64,000 nt of DNA from Paenibacillus lautus NBRC 15380 (GTDB taxonomy: Bacteria; Bacillota; Bacilli; Paenibacillales; Paenibacillaceae): the NCBI RefSeq assembly GCF_004000945.1, contig NZ_BIMF01000001.1, forward strand, positions 310,001 to 374,000. The letters run 5' to 3'. The notes below the pieces were generated by a model that ran no database searches, was not told the origin of the DNA, and worked only from the letters and a program-made list of their open reading frames with translations. Positions 36,009 to 44,035 of the stretch are shown here, one piece after another; position 1 is the stretch's first letter; each line of letters begins with the position of its first letter. A program made the translations under genes and the position numbers.

Positions 36009-36277
36009 CCTTTCATTCGATCATACGTAATGAAAAAGGCACAGAAAAATAAACTCAAGCCGCAATGTCAAAAAAAAGGGCCGAGCCTACCTGGATCTGT
36101 ACCTCACATTAACGTAAGCGAATGAAATGGATCATAATCATGGCAACGGACACGCTCCTGTTATCAATTCGGGCAAGAGATCTGCCCTATTCCAATTTTA
36201 AACACGCTGTGAAGCGTTGTAAACCCGCCGGCCTAAAGTTCTGTTTTAGCAAAATATATCAAGAATAAACTCCCCTT
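36009..36277. other. Intergenic stretch, nothing recognised
   Basis: Contains short open frames without ribosome sites, for example one of 24 codons from 36129 (MDHNHGNGHAP...). No support for a gene. Possible upstream debris of the broken gene at 36278-36469. Confidence 0.35.
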
Positions 36278-36469
36278 ATGGACTATGATGAAATTCTTGA
36301 GGCTACATCCACTTCCTCGCTCAAAAAAGAAAAATATTAAAATCAAAACGTGTTCTTCGTCTCACTGATCATCTATATTCCGCTCTTTGTGGGCGTGAAT
36401 TCGGTGATCCACTACGGCGCCAACAAGGTAAGCCGGAAAATGTCGCAGAACGATCCGTTCGACTCGTAG
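36278..36469 (+). pseudogene. Broken membrane-protein gene upstream of the XRE regulator
   Basis: One reading frame from ATG 36278 encodes 20 residues (MDYDEILEATSTSSLKKEKY), then TAA, then continues in frame with NQNVFFVSLIIYIPLFVGVN and a polar end closing at TAG 36467-36469. The second part has one membrane segment and reads like the C-terminus of the small membrane proteins that often precede XRE regulators. No ribosome site stands before the ATG. Most likely a degraded or internally deleted gene; family not identified. Confidence 0.5.
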
Positions 36470-36493
36470 AAAGGGATATCAGGTGACTGCCGC

Positions 36494-36691
36494 ATGAAAA
36501 ACATCAAATTGAAGATGGCCCGCGTCGAGAAGGATTTATCACAGGAAGAACTGGCCCAGATTGTCGGTGTCTCCAGGCAGACCATCGGCCTGATCGAGCT
36601 GGGGAAATACAATCCGTCCCTCAGCCTGTGCGTTGCCATATGCAAGGCATTATCGCGTACGCTGAACGATCTGTTCTGGGAAGAGGACTAA
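36494..36691 (+). CDS. Small XRE-family (Cro/CI-like) regulator
   Basis: 65 residues, almost entirely the helix-turn-helix domain: KMARVEKDLSQEELAQIVGVSRQTIGLIELGKYNPSLSLCVAICKALSRTLNDLF. ATG follows AGGTGACTGCCGC. This short type (YozG/YgzD-like) usually controls a neighbouring membrane protein gene; here that neighbour (36278-36469) is broken, so the present target may be lost. Confidence 0.92.
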   Translation: MKNIKLKMARVEKDLSQEELAQIVGVSRQTIGLIELGKYNPSLSLCVAICKALSRTLNDLFWEED

Positions 36692-36749
36692 GGTAGGTCA
36701 TACAGCATTATAATTCTCTAACGCCGCCGGACAGTAATTGCGGCGATGT

Positions 36750-36786
36750 TAAGGAGGTGATGCCAACGTTTCAAGGCAAGAAATAA
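36750..36786 (+). other. Perfect anti-SD complement with 8-codon ORF in the leader of the esterase-like gene
   Basis: TAAGGAGGTGAT (36750-36761) matches the 16S 3' end complement exactly. The nearest frame is ATG CCA...TAA (36760-36786, MPTFQGKK), but the ATG overlaps the ribosome site and is too close for normal use. A CGCCGC/GCGGCG hairpin lies just before it (36723-36746). Confidence 0.35.
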
Positions 36787-36863
36787 TACTGTCGATATTC
36801 TCTTCAAACCGCTCAACCAACTACACAACATATAACCGATCATCTTATAAGGAGTGACCCCGC

Positions 36864-38315
36864 ATGCCGCTACATAAAGCTAGAAAAGCATTCACCGTGT
36901 TTCTGCTCACCGCTTCCATTTTGGGGACCACCTTCATCCCTGAAGGAAAAGCAGATGCTTCTGCCGCCGATCCCATCCAAGGCCAGGTTACGGAGGTTAA
37001 GACTGCACGAACGTCGGATGAAAAGATTGCCGAGTGGGAGAATTGGGCCAAAGAACATGTATACCGACTGGATACGATTCAGCCATCGAACACGGCCAAC
37101 GGCTCTAACCAGTATAAGGATTTGGCCATGCTAAAGCCCTTGCTGCATGACAAACGCATTGTGTTCCTGGGGGAAAGCTCCCACGGCGTTGCCGAGTTCA
37201 ATCTGGCCAAGACCCGTTTGATCCAGTTCCTGCATCAAGAAATGGGGTATAACGTCCTGGCCTTCGAGAGCGGCCTAGGAAACAGCTCCTTGGCTTACGG
37301 CCGGGCCGGACAGCAAAGCGCCGAACAAACGATGAAGGATTCCATCTTCGGTGTCTGGTGGTCCAACGAGATTTTGCCGTTGTTCGAATACATTAAAACA
37401 GCACAACAGAGCAAGCAGCCGCTAGTGCTGACCGGTTTTGATATGCAGCTGCAGTATCTCCTGTTGGATGGACAATGGCTGCAGGATCAGGCCATGGCTA
37501 AGCGCCTAGGGGAAGCTGAGAAGAAATTGTCCGACTACTCTCTTGGTACGGATCTTACCGCTTACCGCAAAGAGAAAAATCAGCTGATTCAAGTATACAA
37601 GGATGCTCTAACATCCTTAAAAACCGAGGCAAACGAAGCTCATCTGAAGCAGCTGTATCCGGATAACCCCAAACTGTCCATGCTGCTCGAGCAGAGCCTG
37701 AACGACCGGATTCGCGTAGCCCGGGAGTATGTAGAGCTCTCCATCCAATCAACCCTTGGCATGGAAAGCGGCGATTATGCACCGTTCCTGGAATCGATGG
37801 AATGGCGGGATCAGGCGATGCATGACAATCTCATGTGGTTGGCTACCGAAGTATATCCGACGGAGAAATTCATCGTTTGGGGACATAACGACCACATCCG
37901 TAAAGCCCAAACTGAAGTGATGGGTACGCCATACCCGGTTACTTTAATGGGGGAACAGCTCTCGGAGGAAATGAAAAAATACAGTTACGTACTCGGCTTG
38001 TATCCGGCCAGCGGACAAACAGCAGATAATATGGGCAATGTGCATGACGTTCTGCCGGCAGAGCCGGGATCCATGGAATCGATCCTGTCGGCTGCAGGCT
38101 CACCGTATACCTTCGTTGACCTGCGTTACCAAAAGCGTGAGGCAGGCAACTCATGGATGTTCGAACCGCGTGTTGCCTATAGCTGGGGCATGATTCCGGA
38201 AAGCTTAATCGCCCGTGACCAATACGATGGTATTCTGCTTATCGATGACGTAAACCCGCCGCAATATATAAGATCCTCTACTTCATCCAAGGCTTCTGTG
38301 CCTGCTGAAGACTAA
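36864..38315 (+). CDS. Secreted erythromycin-esterase-like protein
   Basis: 483 residues. Signal peptide about 1-33 (FTVFLLTASILGTTFIPEGKADASAAD). The body matches the erythromycin esterase (EreA/B, succinoglycan-biosynthesis) superfamily: FLGESSHGVAEFNLAKTRLIQFL with its Glu and His, FESGLGNSSLAYG, LTGFDMQLQ, and WGHNDHIRK. These His and Glu residues correspond to the metal/catalytic set described for the family. ATG is preceded by AAGGAGTGACCCCGC. Export is unusual for a resistance esterase, which acts in the cytosol, so a true macrolide esterase role is doubtful. Monocistronic, with a large terminator. Confidence 0.88.
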   Translation: MPLHKARKAFTVFLLTASILGTTFIPEGKADASAADPIQGQVTEVKTARTSDEKIAEWENWAKEHVYRLDTIQPSNTANGSNQYKDLAMLKPLLHDKRIVFLGESSHGVAEFNLAKTRLIQFLHQEMGYNVLAFESGLGNSSLAYGRAGQQSAEQTMKDSIFGVWWSNEILPLFEYIKTAQQSKQPLVLTGFDMQLQYLLLDGQWLQDQAMAKRLGEAEKKLSDYSLGTDLTAYRKEKNQLIQVYKDALTSLKTEANEAHLKQLYPDNPKLSMLLEQSLNDRIRVAREYVELSIQSTLGMESGDYAPFLESMEWRDQAMHDNLMWLATEVYPTEKFIVWGHNDHIRKAQTEVMGTPYPVTLMGEQLSEEMKKYSYVLGLYPASGQTADNMGNVHDVLPAEPGSMESILSAAGSPYTFVDLRYQKREAGNSWMFEPRVAYSWGMIPESLIARDQYDGILLIDDVNPPQYIRSSTSSKASVPAED

Positions 38316-38364
38316 GGTGCTATCATTCTTCTTTGTCATATAAGAATTTAATAGGTTAACATGC

Positions 38365-38445
38365 CAAGTATCCCCTGATGGTCTGCTTCAAGAGTCCGAA
38401 AGCTGTAAACTCTTGGAAAGGACCACGGGGATGCTTGTTTTTTCT
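38365..38445 (+). terminator. Terminator after the esterase-like gene
   Basis: Long imperfect hairpin: AAGTATCCCC...GATGGTC pairs with GGACCACGGGGATGCTT, inner CAAGAGT/ACTCTTG stem, then a T-run. Confidence 0.75.
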
Positions 38446-38465
38446 TACGCTCTGTTCTTACATGT

Positions 38466-39137
38466 TTATTTGATCGAGATGTTCCCTGAGGAGGTTTTGA
38501 GTTTCACCTCATGCTGGCCAGCACCGGAGCGCCCTTCCGTCTTCCGGTTGCTCTCCTTTCTATCCTCCAAAGGAACGGCAATCGACCGGCGTCCGCTGCC
38601 GGATTGCAGCATCCATGTCGCATCAGGCGTTTCTTCATCGAGCTGTATGTTCACGTTTCCGCTTGTCGCCGATACTTCCACATCGTTGTTCAAACGGGTG
38701 AACGCAAGTGAGATATTCCCGCTTCGCCCCTTTACCCGGAGGCTGTGGTTTTGCAAGCCGGTTCCCGTTACTTTGCCTGAAGAACCGTCTACGATGACCT
38801 TCCCTGCATAATCCGCGGGAATTCTCACGTGAAGCTGCGGCATCCGGCCGATATTCAACATCCGAGTGATATCGTTATCTAAACGAATCTTCACCCGATT
38901 GTTTTCCTGATCAACAACGGCCCCCGCGGAATAGCCGCTTCCGAGCAGCGAAACCTCCAATGCCTCCACATCCGCTGTCTCCACGAACAAGGTCGTACTG
39001 CCATGGTCGATCTCCAGCTCTTCAACCTTCTCAAGCGTTAAGCGTTGGAGCTCCTCTTCTTCGCTCGCTGAACTGCATGCACTGAGCAAGAATACGCCAA
39101 GGATCCATAGGATTGCAGCCGGTGCATATCGTTTCAT
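38466..39137 (-). CDS. DUF4097-family beta-strand repeat lipoprotein
   Basis: 223 residues from ATG 39137 (ribosome site AAGGGGTGG); GTG 39149 also in frame. Lipobox LLSAC near residue 21 makes it an exported lipoprotein. The remainder is a series of short strands with SGKVTG, RSGNISLA, ATSGNVNIQ, SSGNISI, the DUF4097 putative-adhesin pattern, likely a right-handed beta solenoid. The segment DRKESNRKTEGRSGAG interrupts the repeats with polar residues. Function of the family is not established; some members are near envelope-stress regulators, but none is adjacent here. Confidence 0.85.
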   Translation of the reverse strand: MKRYAPAAILWILGVFLLSACSSASEEEELQRLTLEKVEELEIDHGSTTLFVETADVEALEVSLLGSGYSAGAVVDQENNRVKIRLDNDITRMLNIGRMPQLHVRIPADYAGKVIVDGSSGKVTGTGLQNHSLRVKGRSGNISLAFTRLNNDVEVSATSGNVNIQLDEETPDATWMLQSGSGRRSIAVPLEDRKESNRKTEGRSGAGQHEVKLKTSSGNISIK

Positions 39138-39278
39138 TACTTTTTCCACCCCTTTTCAACATTGAAGCCATTGTACAGGATGACGCTGCGTCACTTTCAA
39201 GCTAATTTATATTTATGGAATAAGATAAAAAAGGGGATGGCGATCGCCATCCCTTTAATCATCGAATCGAACATCATT

Positions 39279-39890
39279 TTAACGAACAACTATTTTATTT
39301 TTTTCAACTTGGATTACTTGCGTATTGGAGATAGGCACGAGATTTAATTTAGAATTGTAGTGAGCCATTAAATCAGAAGCTGCGTCTTTAAAAGGTTCGT
39401 TGTTATAATGCGGAACAGGATAAACATTTATGAAGTTTAAACCCTCAAACGATTTCAATGTAGCCGCTTTACCTATATCATCCATGAATTTTACATACTC
39501 TATATTGGGAGATGTTATGATAGATCCCGCTGATTCTCCAATATACAATTTTCCCGAATGAACTTGATCTGTTATGATCTTATCTGCCCCTGATTTCCGC
39601 AGCTCTTGTAACAAGTAGAACGTATTTCCACCAGATACGTAAATAAAGTCATTTCGTTCTAGCTTTTCTTTGATTTCCTGCGATGGTGCTGCAGAAATAT
39701 CAAGCTCTTCAACGACGACTCCCAACTTTTCGAATGCTTCCTTTGCTGTATGAATATAGTGGGTGATTTCTTCTGGAATACTCGCAGTAGGAATAAACGT
39801 TAAACTCCTCCCTTTTAGATCATCAGCAACGAATTCTCTAAAATGATCAACAACATCTTTAAACGAAGATGTTAAAAACAAATTCAGCAT
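39279..39890 (-). CDS. Peptidase S51 family protein (PepE-like, type 1 glutamine amidotransferase fold)
   Basis: 203 residues, cytosolic. Nucleophile Ser in IGESAGSII, preceded by YVSGGNTFYLLQELRKSG, both family signatures; the catalytic His is probably in YPVPHYNN. S51 members hydrolyse Asp-X dipeptides, but relatives outside PepE proper have unknown substrates. ATG 39890 has AAAGGAGA seven bases upstream and is preferred over 39914. The gene is visibly richer in A/T than its neighbours, which suggests acquisition by transfer. Confidence 0.88.
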   Translation of the reverse strand: MLNLFLTSSFKDVVDHFREFVADDLKGRSLTFIPTASIPEEITHYIHTAKEAFEKLGVVVEELDISAAPSQEIKEKLERNDFIYVSGGNTFYLLQELRKSGADKIITDQVHSGKLYIGESAGSIITSPNIEYVKFMDDIGKAATLKSFEGLNFINVYPVPHYNNEPFKDAASDLMAHYNSKLNLVPISNTQVIQVEKNKIVVR

Positions 39891-39934
39891 CTTTACTTCT
39901 CCTTTCATTATCACTAGGTATCCGTTCTTTAACT

Positions 39935-40423
39935 TTAATATAAATCAAACATATTCACTTCATAGCCCTGTGCTTTCAGGTAATTGAACATTTGCGCCCG
40001 GTGATGCTGGGCATGCGTGACGATTTCAATCAGCCACTTGGCTTGGGTTGAACCGTGCTCCAAGTAGAAGGGTTTGGTTTTCTTCTGCATAAATTCTTCA
40101 TCTGTCAGCCCGTTCATGTAGGATTTTACATCCGCAAGTCCCTTTGTCATCCAAGAGATCAGCTTGTCCTTGTCCACGCCGTCAGCGGCGATGCTTGCTT
40201 CCAGCTCTCGGATCTCCGCTTCGCTCTTCTCTTGAAGAATCAACAGGTCCGTGGCAGGCACCGACACCAAATGATGCACGAGTTCCTGAAGCGACCTCAT
40301 ATTGTGGGCAGGTCTGTAATCCCAATGCTCTGCCGAAATTTTGCCGATCAGATTCGAGCTGGTCCGAACGATAAGCTCCAGTTCCTCGAACAACAGCTGC
40401 TTCATTTCATGCAATTGACTCAC
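39935..40423 (-). CDS. DinB-family protein
   Basis: 162 residues, four-helix DinB/YfiT-like fold. The three metal-ligand His are plausible at HHLV (about 50-51), and HAQHHRAQ (about 137-141). DinB-superfamily members include bacillithiol-dependent transferases, but the specific reaction is unknown. GTG 40423 follows GGAG with nine-base gap. It is divergent from a YafY-type regulator gene with a palindrome between them, so it is probably controlled by that regulator. Confidence 0.9.
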   Translation of the reverse strand: MSQLHEMKQLLFEELELIVRTSSNLIGKISAEHWDYRPAHNMRSLQELVHHLVSVPATDLLILQEKSEAEIRELEASIAADGVDKDKLISWMTKGLADVKSYMNGLTDEEFMQKKTKPFYLEHGSTQAKWLIEIVTHAQHHRAQMFNYLKAQGYEVNMFDLY

Positions 40424-40482
40424 GTTTCATCACTCCAATTTTTAGTTATAAGGGGGATCTGGGTTCTACGGACAGTATAGCG

Positions 40483-40505
40483 TATAATAGTGACAACTAT
40501 TGTCA
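40483..40505 (+). promoter_or_regulatory. Promoter -10 and palindromic operator between dinB-like and YafY-like genes
   Basis: TATAAT at 40483-40488 is followed by a perfect palindrome TGACAA-CTA-TTGTCA (40491-40505) that covers the expected start point of the plus-strand transcript. No good -35 hexamer is evident. Probable autoregulatory site of the WYL-type regulator, shared with the divergent DinB-like gene. Confidence 0.6.
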
Positions 40506-40534
40506 TAGTCATCCAACGATTCGGAGCTGATCTT

Positions 40535-41482
40535 ATGTCCAAATCCAAACGTCTCATTGAGCTGATGATGACCGTTAACCGAATGCGAAAATTCACCGTA
40601 AGAGAACTGGCCGATCAATTCGGCGTGTCGTCTCGCACGATTTTGCGGGACCTGCAGGAGCTCAGCGAACTGGGGGTTCCCCTCTATTCCGAGGTCGGAC
40701 CGCACGGCGGTTACCAGGTGCTGAAGGAACGGATTCTCCCGCCGATCGCCTTCAGCGAGGAAGAAGCGGTAGCGATGTTTTTTGCCAGCCACGCCCTGCG
40801 TCACTATCTATTTCTTCCCTTTGAAGCCGAGTCCTCTACCGCACTTCAAAAATTTTATTATTACATGCCGGGGGATGTGCGAGACCGGATTGACCAGATG
40901 AAAAACCGCGTGGATTTTATGACGCATACAAGGCAGCAGAAGGCTGAATCTCTCAGGGTTCTGCTGGATGCCGCCGTTGATCAGCGGGTCGTTACGATGT
41001 TATACGAGACCCGGGAAGGATATGCGGAACGGAGCATCCAGCCCGTGGGCATCTATGCAAGCAACGGCTTCTGGTATTGTCCCGCTTATTGTTTTCTGCG
41101 CAATGATTTTCGCCTGTTCCGCTGTGACCGCATGCAGTCCGTGCTTGAGGATGCAACCGGCATCGAGCCGCGGGATCACCGCCATATCCATCTGGGTAAT
41201 TGGAGGGAGTACGGGACAGAGAAATCGGTCTATATTCGCATGGTCGTTGATCTGAGCCGGGAAGGTGTTCAACGCTGCGAATCCGAGTTATGTCCGGTTC
41301 CCCATATTGATATGCAGCCGAATGGAAGCGGACAGCTCGATCAGAACGTTCCTGTCAGCGAAATTTTGTATTTCGCTAAATTTTTTATCGGATTAGGAAA
41401 TGAAGCCACTGTGAAGGAGCCGCAGGAGCTGGTGGATCGCATGAAGGGGATTCTGACGGAGATGATGGTGAAGTATGGTTAG
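40535..41482 (+). CDS. YafY-type transcriptional regulator (HTH_11 plus WYL)
   Basis: 315 residues. N-terminal DeoR/HTH_11 domain: RLIELMMTVNRMRKFTVRELADQFGVSSRTILRDLQELSELGVPLYSEVGPHGGYQV. Central WYL-type domain from about residue 140 (RVVTMLYETREGYAERSIQPVGIYASNGFWYCPAYCFLRNDFRLFRCDRM), then the WCX C-terminal region. ATG 40535 preceded by GGAGCTGATCTT. WYL domains sense small ligands or nucleic acids. The divergent DinB-like gene is the most likely target. Confidence 0.92.
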   Translation: MSKSKRLIELMMTVNRMRKFTVRELADQFGVSSRTILRDLQELSELGVPLYSEVGPHGGYQVLKERILPPIAFSEEEAVAMFFASHALRHYLFLPFEAESSTALQKFYYYMPGDVRDRIDQMKNRVDFMTHTRQQKAESLRVLLDAAVDQRVVTMLYETREGYAERSIQPVGIYASNGFWYCPAYCFLRNDFRLFRCDRMQSVLEDATGIEPRDHRHIHLGNWREYGTEKSVYIRMVVDLSREGVQRCESELCPVPHIDMQPNGSGQLDQNVPVSEILYFAKFFIGLGNEATVKEPQELVDRMKGILTEMMVKYG

Positions 41483-41548
41483 AGGCAGCTACCTCTCATT
41501 TGGCAAAAGGTATGGATTATTTTATCGGAATCTTGTATCCGCGTAAGA

Positions 41549-41577
41549 TTGACGAAAAGAACATGCCTTGTTACAAT
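41549..41577 (+). promoter_or_regulatory. Sigma-A promoter of the leader/acetyltransferase transcript
   Basis: TTGACG (41549-41554), exactly 17 bases, TACAAT (41572-41577). Predicted start near 41584, seven bases before the leader ribosome site. Confidence 0.8.
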
Positions 41578-41608
41578 TTCATCAACAATTAGGAAAAGGA
41601 TGAGGACG

Positions 41609-41662
41609 ATGGTTCGTCGTTTGATCAGGTTTAAGAATGTGGCTACTGTATTGAGCTTCTAA
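41609..41662 (+). CDS. 17-codon leader peptide of the acetyltransferase gene
   Basis: ATG at 41609 follows AGGATGAGGACG and encodes MVRRLIRFKNVATVLSF before TAA 41660-41662. The last codons and the stop lie inside the 5' arm of the hairpin at 41655-41688, whose 3' arm ends directly at the next ribosome site. This is the layout of cat and erm translational attenuators, where an antibiotic-stalled ribosome on the leader opens the hairpin. Peptide sequence itself is not one I recognise. Confidence 0.7.
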   Translation: MVRRLIRFKNVATVLSF

Positions 41663-41688
41663 GTAAACGATATATTCTACTTAGAAGC
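41655..41688 (+). promoter_or_regulatory. Translational attenuator hairpin
   Basis: GCTTCTAAGTA (41655-41665) and TACTTAGAAGC (41678-41688) pair perfectly over 11 bp with a 12-base loop. The ribosome site GAGGGA begins at 41689, immediately after the stem, so folding would block initiation at 41700. Confidence 0.78.
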
Positions 41689-41699
41689 GAGGGAAAAGA

Positions 41700-42362
41700 A
41701 TGAAACAACATCGGTTTGAACACTGGTCCGAAATTAAGTATTTAAAGGATATTGTCACGAACCCTATGATTAGTGTAGGAGAGTACTCATACTATTCTGG
41801 ATATTACGATCATCATGATTTTGAAGATGGTTGCGTTAGATACCTATGGGGGGATGAAAAATCCAGAAGGTTGTTTAATCCCATCGAAAGCCATGGTTGG
41901 CATATCGATAAGTTGATTATTGGAAATTACGTATGCATTGCAAGTGGTGTTATTATTTTAATGGGCGGAAATCACAATCATCATCCTGAATGGATAACTG
42001 TGTACCCGTTTGTAGAGCAGATTGAAACTTCTTACGCACCAAAAGGTGATACCGTCATCGAAAGTGATGTCTGGATTGGAATGAATGCCATGATTATGCC
42101 AGGTGTGACCATAGGCGAAGGCGCCATTGTTGCCGCTGGTTCGGTTGTTACTAAGGATGTCCCGCCCTATACAATCGTAGGCGGTAACCCTGCTAAAGAG
42201 ATAAAGAAACGCTTTGCGGACGAAGAAGTCAAAAAGTTAATGGAAATGCGATGGTTCGATTGGGAACGCGAGCAAATTGAACGAGCTGCTCATATCTTGT
42301 CCAGTTCTTCCATCCACCGATTATATGACTTTTATCAAAAAGAAATAAAACCATACGTTTAA
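41700..42362 (+). CDS. Vat/CatB-type xenobiotic O-acetyltransferase (hexapeptide repeat)
   Basis: 220 residues, left-handed beta-helix acetyltransferase, trimeric in the family, using acetyl-CoA. Family signs: NPMISVGEYSYYSGYYDHHDFED at the N-terminus, IGNYVCIASGVIILMGGNHNHH (with the catalytic His in NHNHH), SDVWIGMNAMIMPGVTIGEGAIVAAGSVVTKDVPPYTIVGGNPAK. Members acetylate streptogramin A or chloramphenicol; this sequence alone does not decide. Base composition is clearly lower in GC than neighbours, a sign of transfer. The attenuator leader upstream strongly suggests induction by a ribosome-targeting drug. Ends with a palindromic terminator. Confidence 0.9.
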   Translation: MKQHRFEHWSEIKYLKDIVTNPMISVGEYSYYSGYYDHHDFEDGCVRYLWGDEKSRRLFNPIESHGWHIDKLIIGNYVCIASGVIILMGGNHNHHPEWITVYPFVEQIETSYAPKGDTVIESDVWIGMNAMIMPGVTIGEGAIVAAGSVVTKDVPPYTIVGGNPAKEIKKRFADEEVKKLMEMRWFDWEREQIERAAHILSSSSIHRLYDFYQKEIKPYV

Positions 42363-42393
42363 TTTCCGACTCCTCATTAGAATAAAAAAACGA

Positions 42394-42435
42394 ATGAAAA
42401 TATCCCTTCTTGAATTCAAGAAGGGATATTTTCAT
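42394..42435. terminator. Perfect 42-base palindromic terminator
   Basis: 21-bp arms (42394-42414, 42415-42435) with no mismatch. T-run TTCGTTTTTTT on the minus strand and ATATTTTCAT on the plus side, so it likely serves both the acetyltransferase gene and the small membrane-protein gene. Confidence 0.85.
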
Positions 42436-42497
42436 CTTGGCCTCAGACTTTTGTTCATTGTTCAAAACTCCTTGCATCCTGTTCATGGAAATCTAAC

Positions 42498-42788
42498 TTA
42501 TGGACCCAGCATGAGATATCCTAAAAAGGTGTAGATAAAATAAGAGCATAACGCAAGCACATTGCAGGCTATTAATAGCAGGTCCTTGGCTGAATCGGTA
42601 ATTCCATAGGAACGGATAGATAACACGATACCGAACGGCGGAATAAAGGCAGTGGATAGCAGTCCGTAAAAGTGAAACCAGTGCCCATCGCGGACAAACA
42701 AAATTTCTATTGCGAATAAGAGGATAGGCAAAATAAACGTCCATGCTGAGATTTTACGCACAACGGGAACTCTCCATTTCGATGTCAT
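42498..42788 (-). CDS. Small hypothetical membrane protein
   Basis: 96 residues with three hydrophobic segments (about 15-31, 41-58, 72-92) and a basic N-terminus (MTSKWRVPVVRK). ATG preceded by AGGAGAGAGGC. No family recognised. It lies alone between two terminators, so it is a single transcription unit of unknown role. Confidence 0.75.
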   Translation of the reverse strand: MTSKWRVPVVRKISAWTFILPILLFAIEILFVRDGHWFHFYGLLSTAFIPPFGIVLSIRSYGITDSAKDLLLIACNVLALCSYFIYTFLGYLMLGP

Positions 42789-42816
42789 GCCTCTCTCCTC
42801 TTCTGTCCGTAATGAG

Positions 42817-42846
42817 GAAAAACCCAGATGTTATTCTGGGTTTTTC
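42817..42846 (-). terminator. Terminator of the amino-sugar operon
   Basis: GAAAAACCCAGA pairs perfectly with TCTGGGTTTTTC (12 bp, six-base loop); T-rich arm on each strand, so it may act in both directions. Confidence 0.88.
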
Positions 42847-42871
42847 AAGTATCTTCTCTATATTTTAACAT

Positions 42872-44035
42872 TTATTGAGCCGCCTGGTAAACCGAACGCC
42901 CTCCCTTGACGGTCTCCACAATGCGAAGGTTCCCCTTATGCTTCTCCAGAAGCACGAAGTCGGCCTGCGCCCCTCTCCTTAGCCCATAGCTTTCCGCTTG
43001 CCCTATCGCCTGGGCGGGCAGCATGGAAGCCATGTCCCATGCTTCAGGAAACGTGCACAGCCCCGACTGAGCCAGCCGCCATACCGCATCGGCAAGCATC
43101 ATGGCCGAGCCGGCCAGCAGCTCGGGCTTGCGGGCGAGATGCAATCGACCTTCGGAAGTCAAGACGACATGACCGCCGATATGGGTCTCGTATTCGCCTG
43201 GCGGCATTCCGCTTAAATAGACGGCATCGCTGACGAGCAGCGCTTTGGACGGCTTGGCGCGGAGCATCACCTTGATGACCGAATCCGGCAAATGGTATCC
43301 GTCCGCGATGATCCCTGCCCACAGCCGATCTTGCGCAAGCTGCTCCCATATATAATTCGGATGGCGAGGCAGCGTCAGATGCGCGCCATTGCCCAGATGG
43401 GTGGACATCGTCGCTCCAGCGTCCACGGCGTCCCGAATTTGCTCAGGTGTGGCGGCAGTGTGCCCGATCGATACAACGATTCCCGCCTTCACGCATGCCC
43501 GAATAAAATCCGCAGCTTCCGGCCACTCCGGCGATAGGGTCACGATCCGAATCCGGTTCCCCGATGCCGCCTGCCATCTTGTAAACAACGACCAGTCCGG
43601 CGCTTTGATATACCGGGAATCGTGCGCGCCTTTGGGCCCTTCCTCCGGAGAAAGAAAGGGTCCTTCCAAATGAATCCCGCCAATGGTCGAACCGACCGTT
43701 TCATCCTCCAGGCAAGCCGCGTCGATAACCCGCAGCAACTGTTCGATCTCTTCATCGCCATTGGTAATGACGGTTGGGTAGTACAGCGTTACCCCCTTCT
43801 CCCATAAGCGCCGGGTTGCCTGGATGACCGTCTCCGTTGTAAGCGGCAGCGAATTGAAATCATGTCCATAACCGCCGTTAATCTGAAGATCGATCAATCC
43901 GGGAGCAATCCACATCTCCCCGTCGCCGTCGTAAGGAAGTGTCCGCTCTATCCGGCCGTCAGGGTTCCATGCCAGCTCAATCGGCTCATCTGTTGCATAA
44001 TGTCGGCCCATACGAACAAGACCAGGGCTATCCAT
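42872..44035 (-). CDS. NagA-like amidohydrolase (N-acetylglucosamine-6-phosphate deacetylase family, variant)
   Basis: 387-residue TIM-barrel amidohydrolase. Metal ligands are in place: IHLEGPF, the His of SIGHTAATPEQI, STHLGNG and VSDAV. In classical NagA the third motif is THLYNAM, with the Asn-Ala contributing to phosphate binding; here it is THLGNGAHLTLPRHPNYIWEQL, a different subfamily. The reaction is therefore probably deacetylation of an N-acetyl amino sugar, phosphorylated or not. Start ATG 44035 gives an 8-base overlap with the NagB-like gene; ATG 44050 is also possible. Last gene of the operon. Confidence 0.85.
   Translation of the reverse strand: MDSPGLVRMGRHYATDEPIELAWNPDGRIERTLPYDGDGEMWIAPGLIDLQINGGYGHDFNSLPLTTETVIQATRRLWEKGVTLYYPTVITNGDEEIEQLLRVIDAACLEDETVGSTIGGIHLEGPFLSPEEGPKGAHDSRYIKAPDWSLFTRWQAASGNRIRIVTLSPEWPEAADFIRACVKAGIVVSIGHTAATPEQIRDAVDAGATMSTHLGNGAHLTLPRHPNYIWEQLAQDRLWAGIIADGYHLPDSVIKVMLRAKPSKALLVSDAVYLSGMPPGEYETHIGGHVVLTSEGRLHLARKPELLAGSAMMLADAVWRLAQSGLCTFPEAWDMASMLPAQAIGQAESYGLRRGAQADFVLLEKHKGNLRIVETVKGGRSVYQAAQ

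Noticed and set aside
42394..42435. 42-base perfect palindrome as a regulator site
   Set aside because: It lies after the stop codons of two convergent genes and has terminator-like T tracts.
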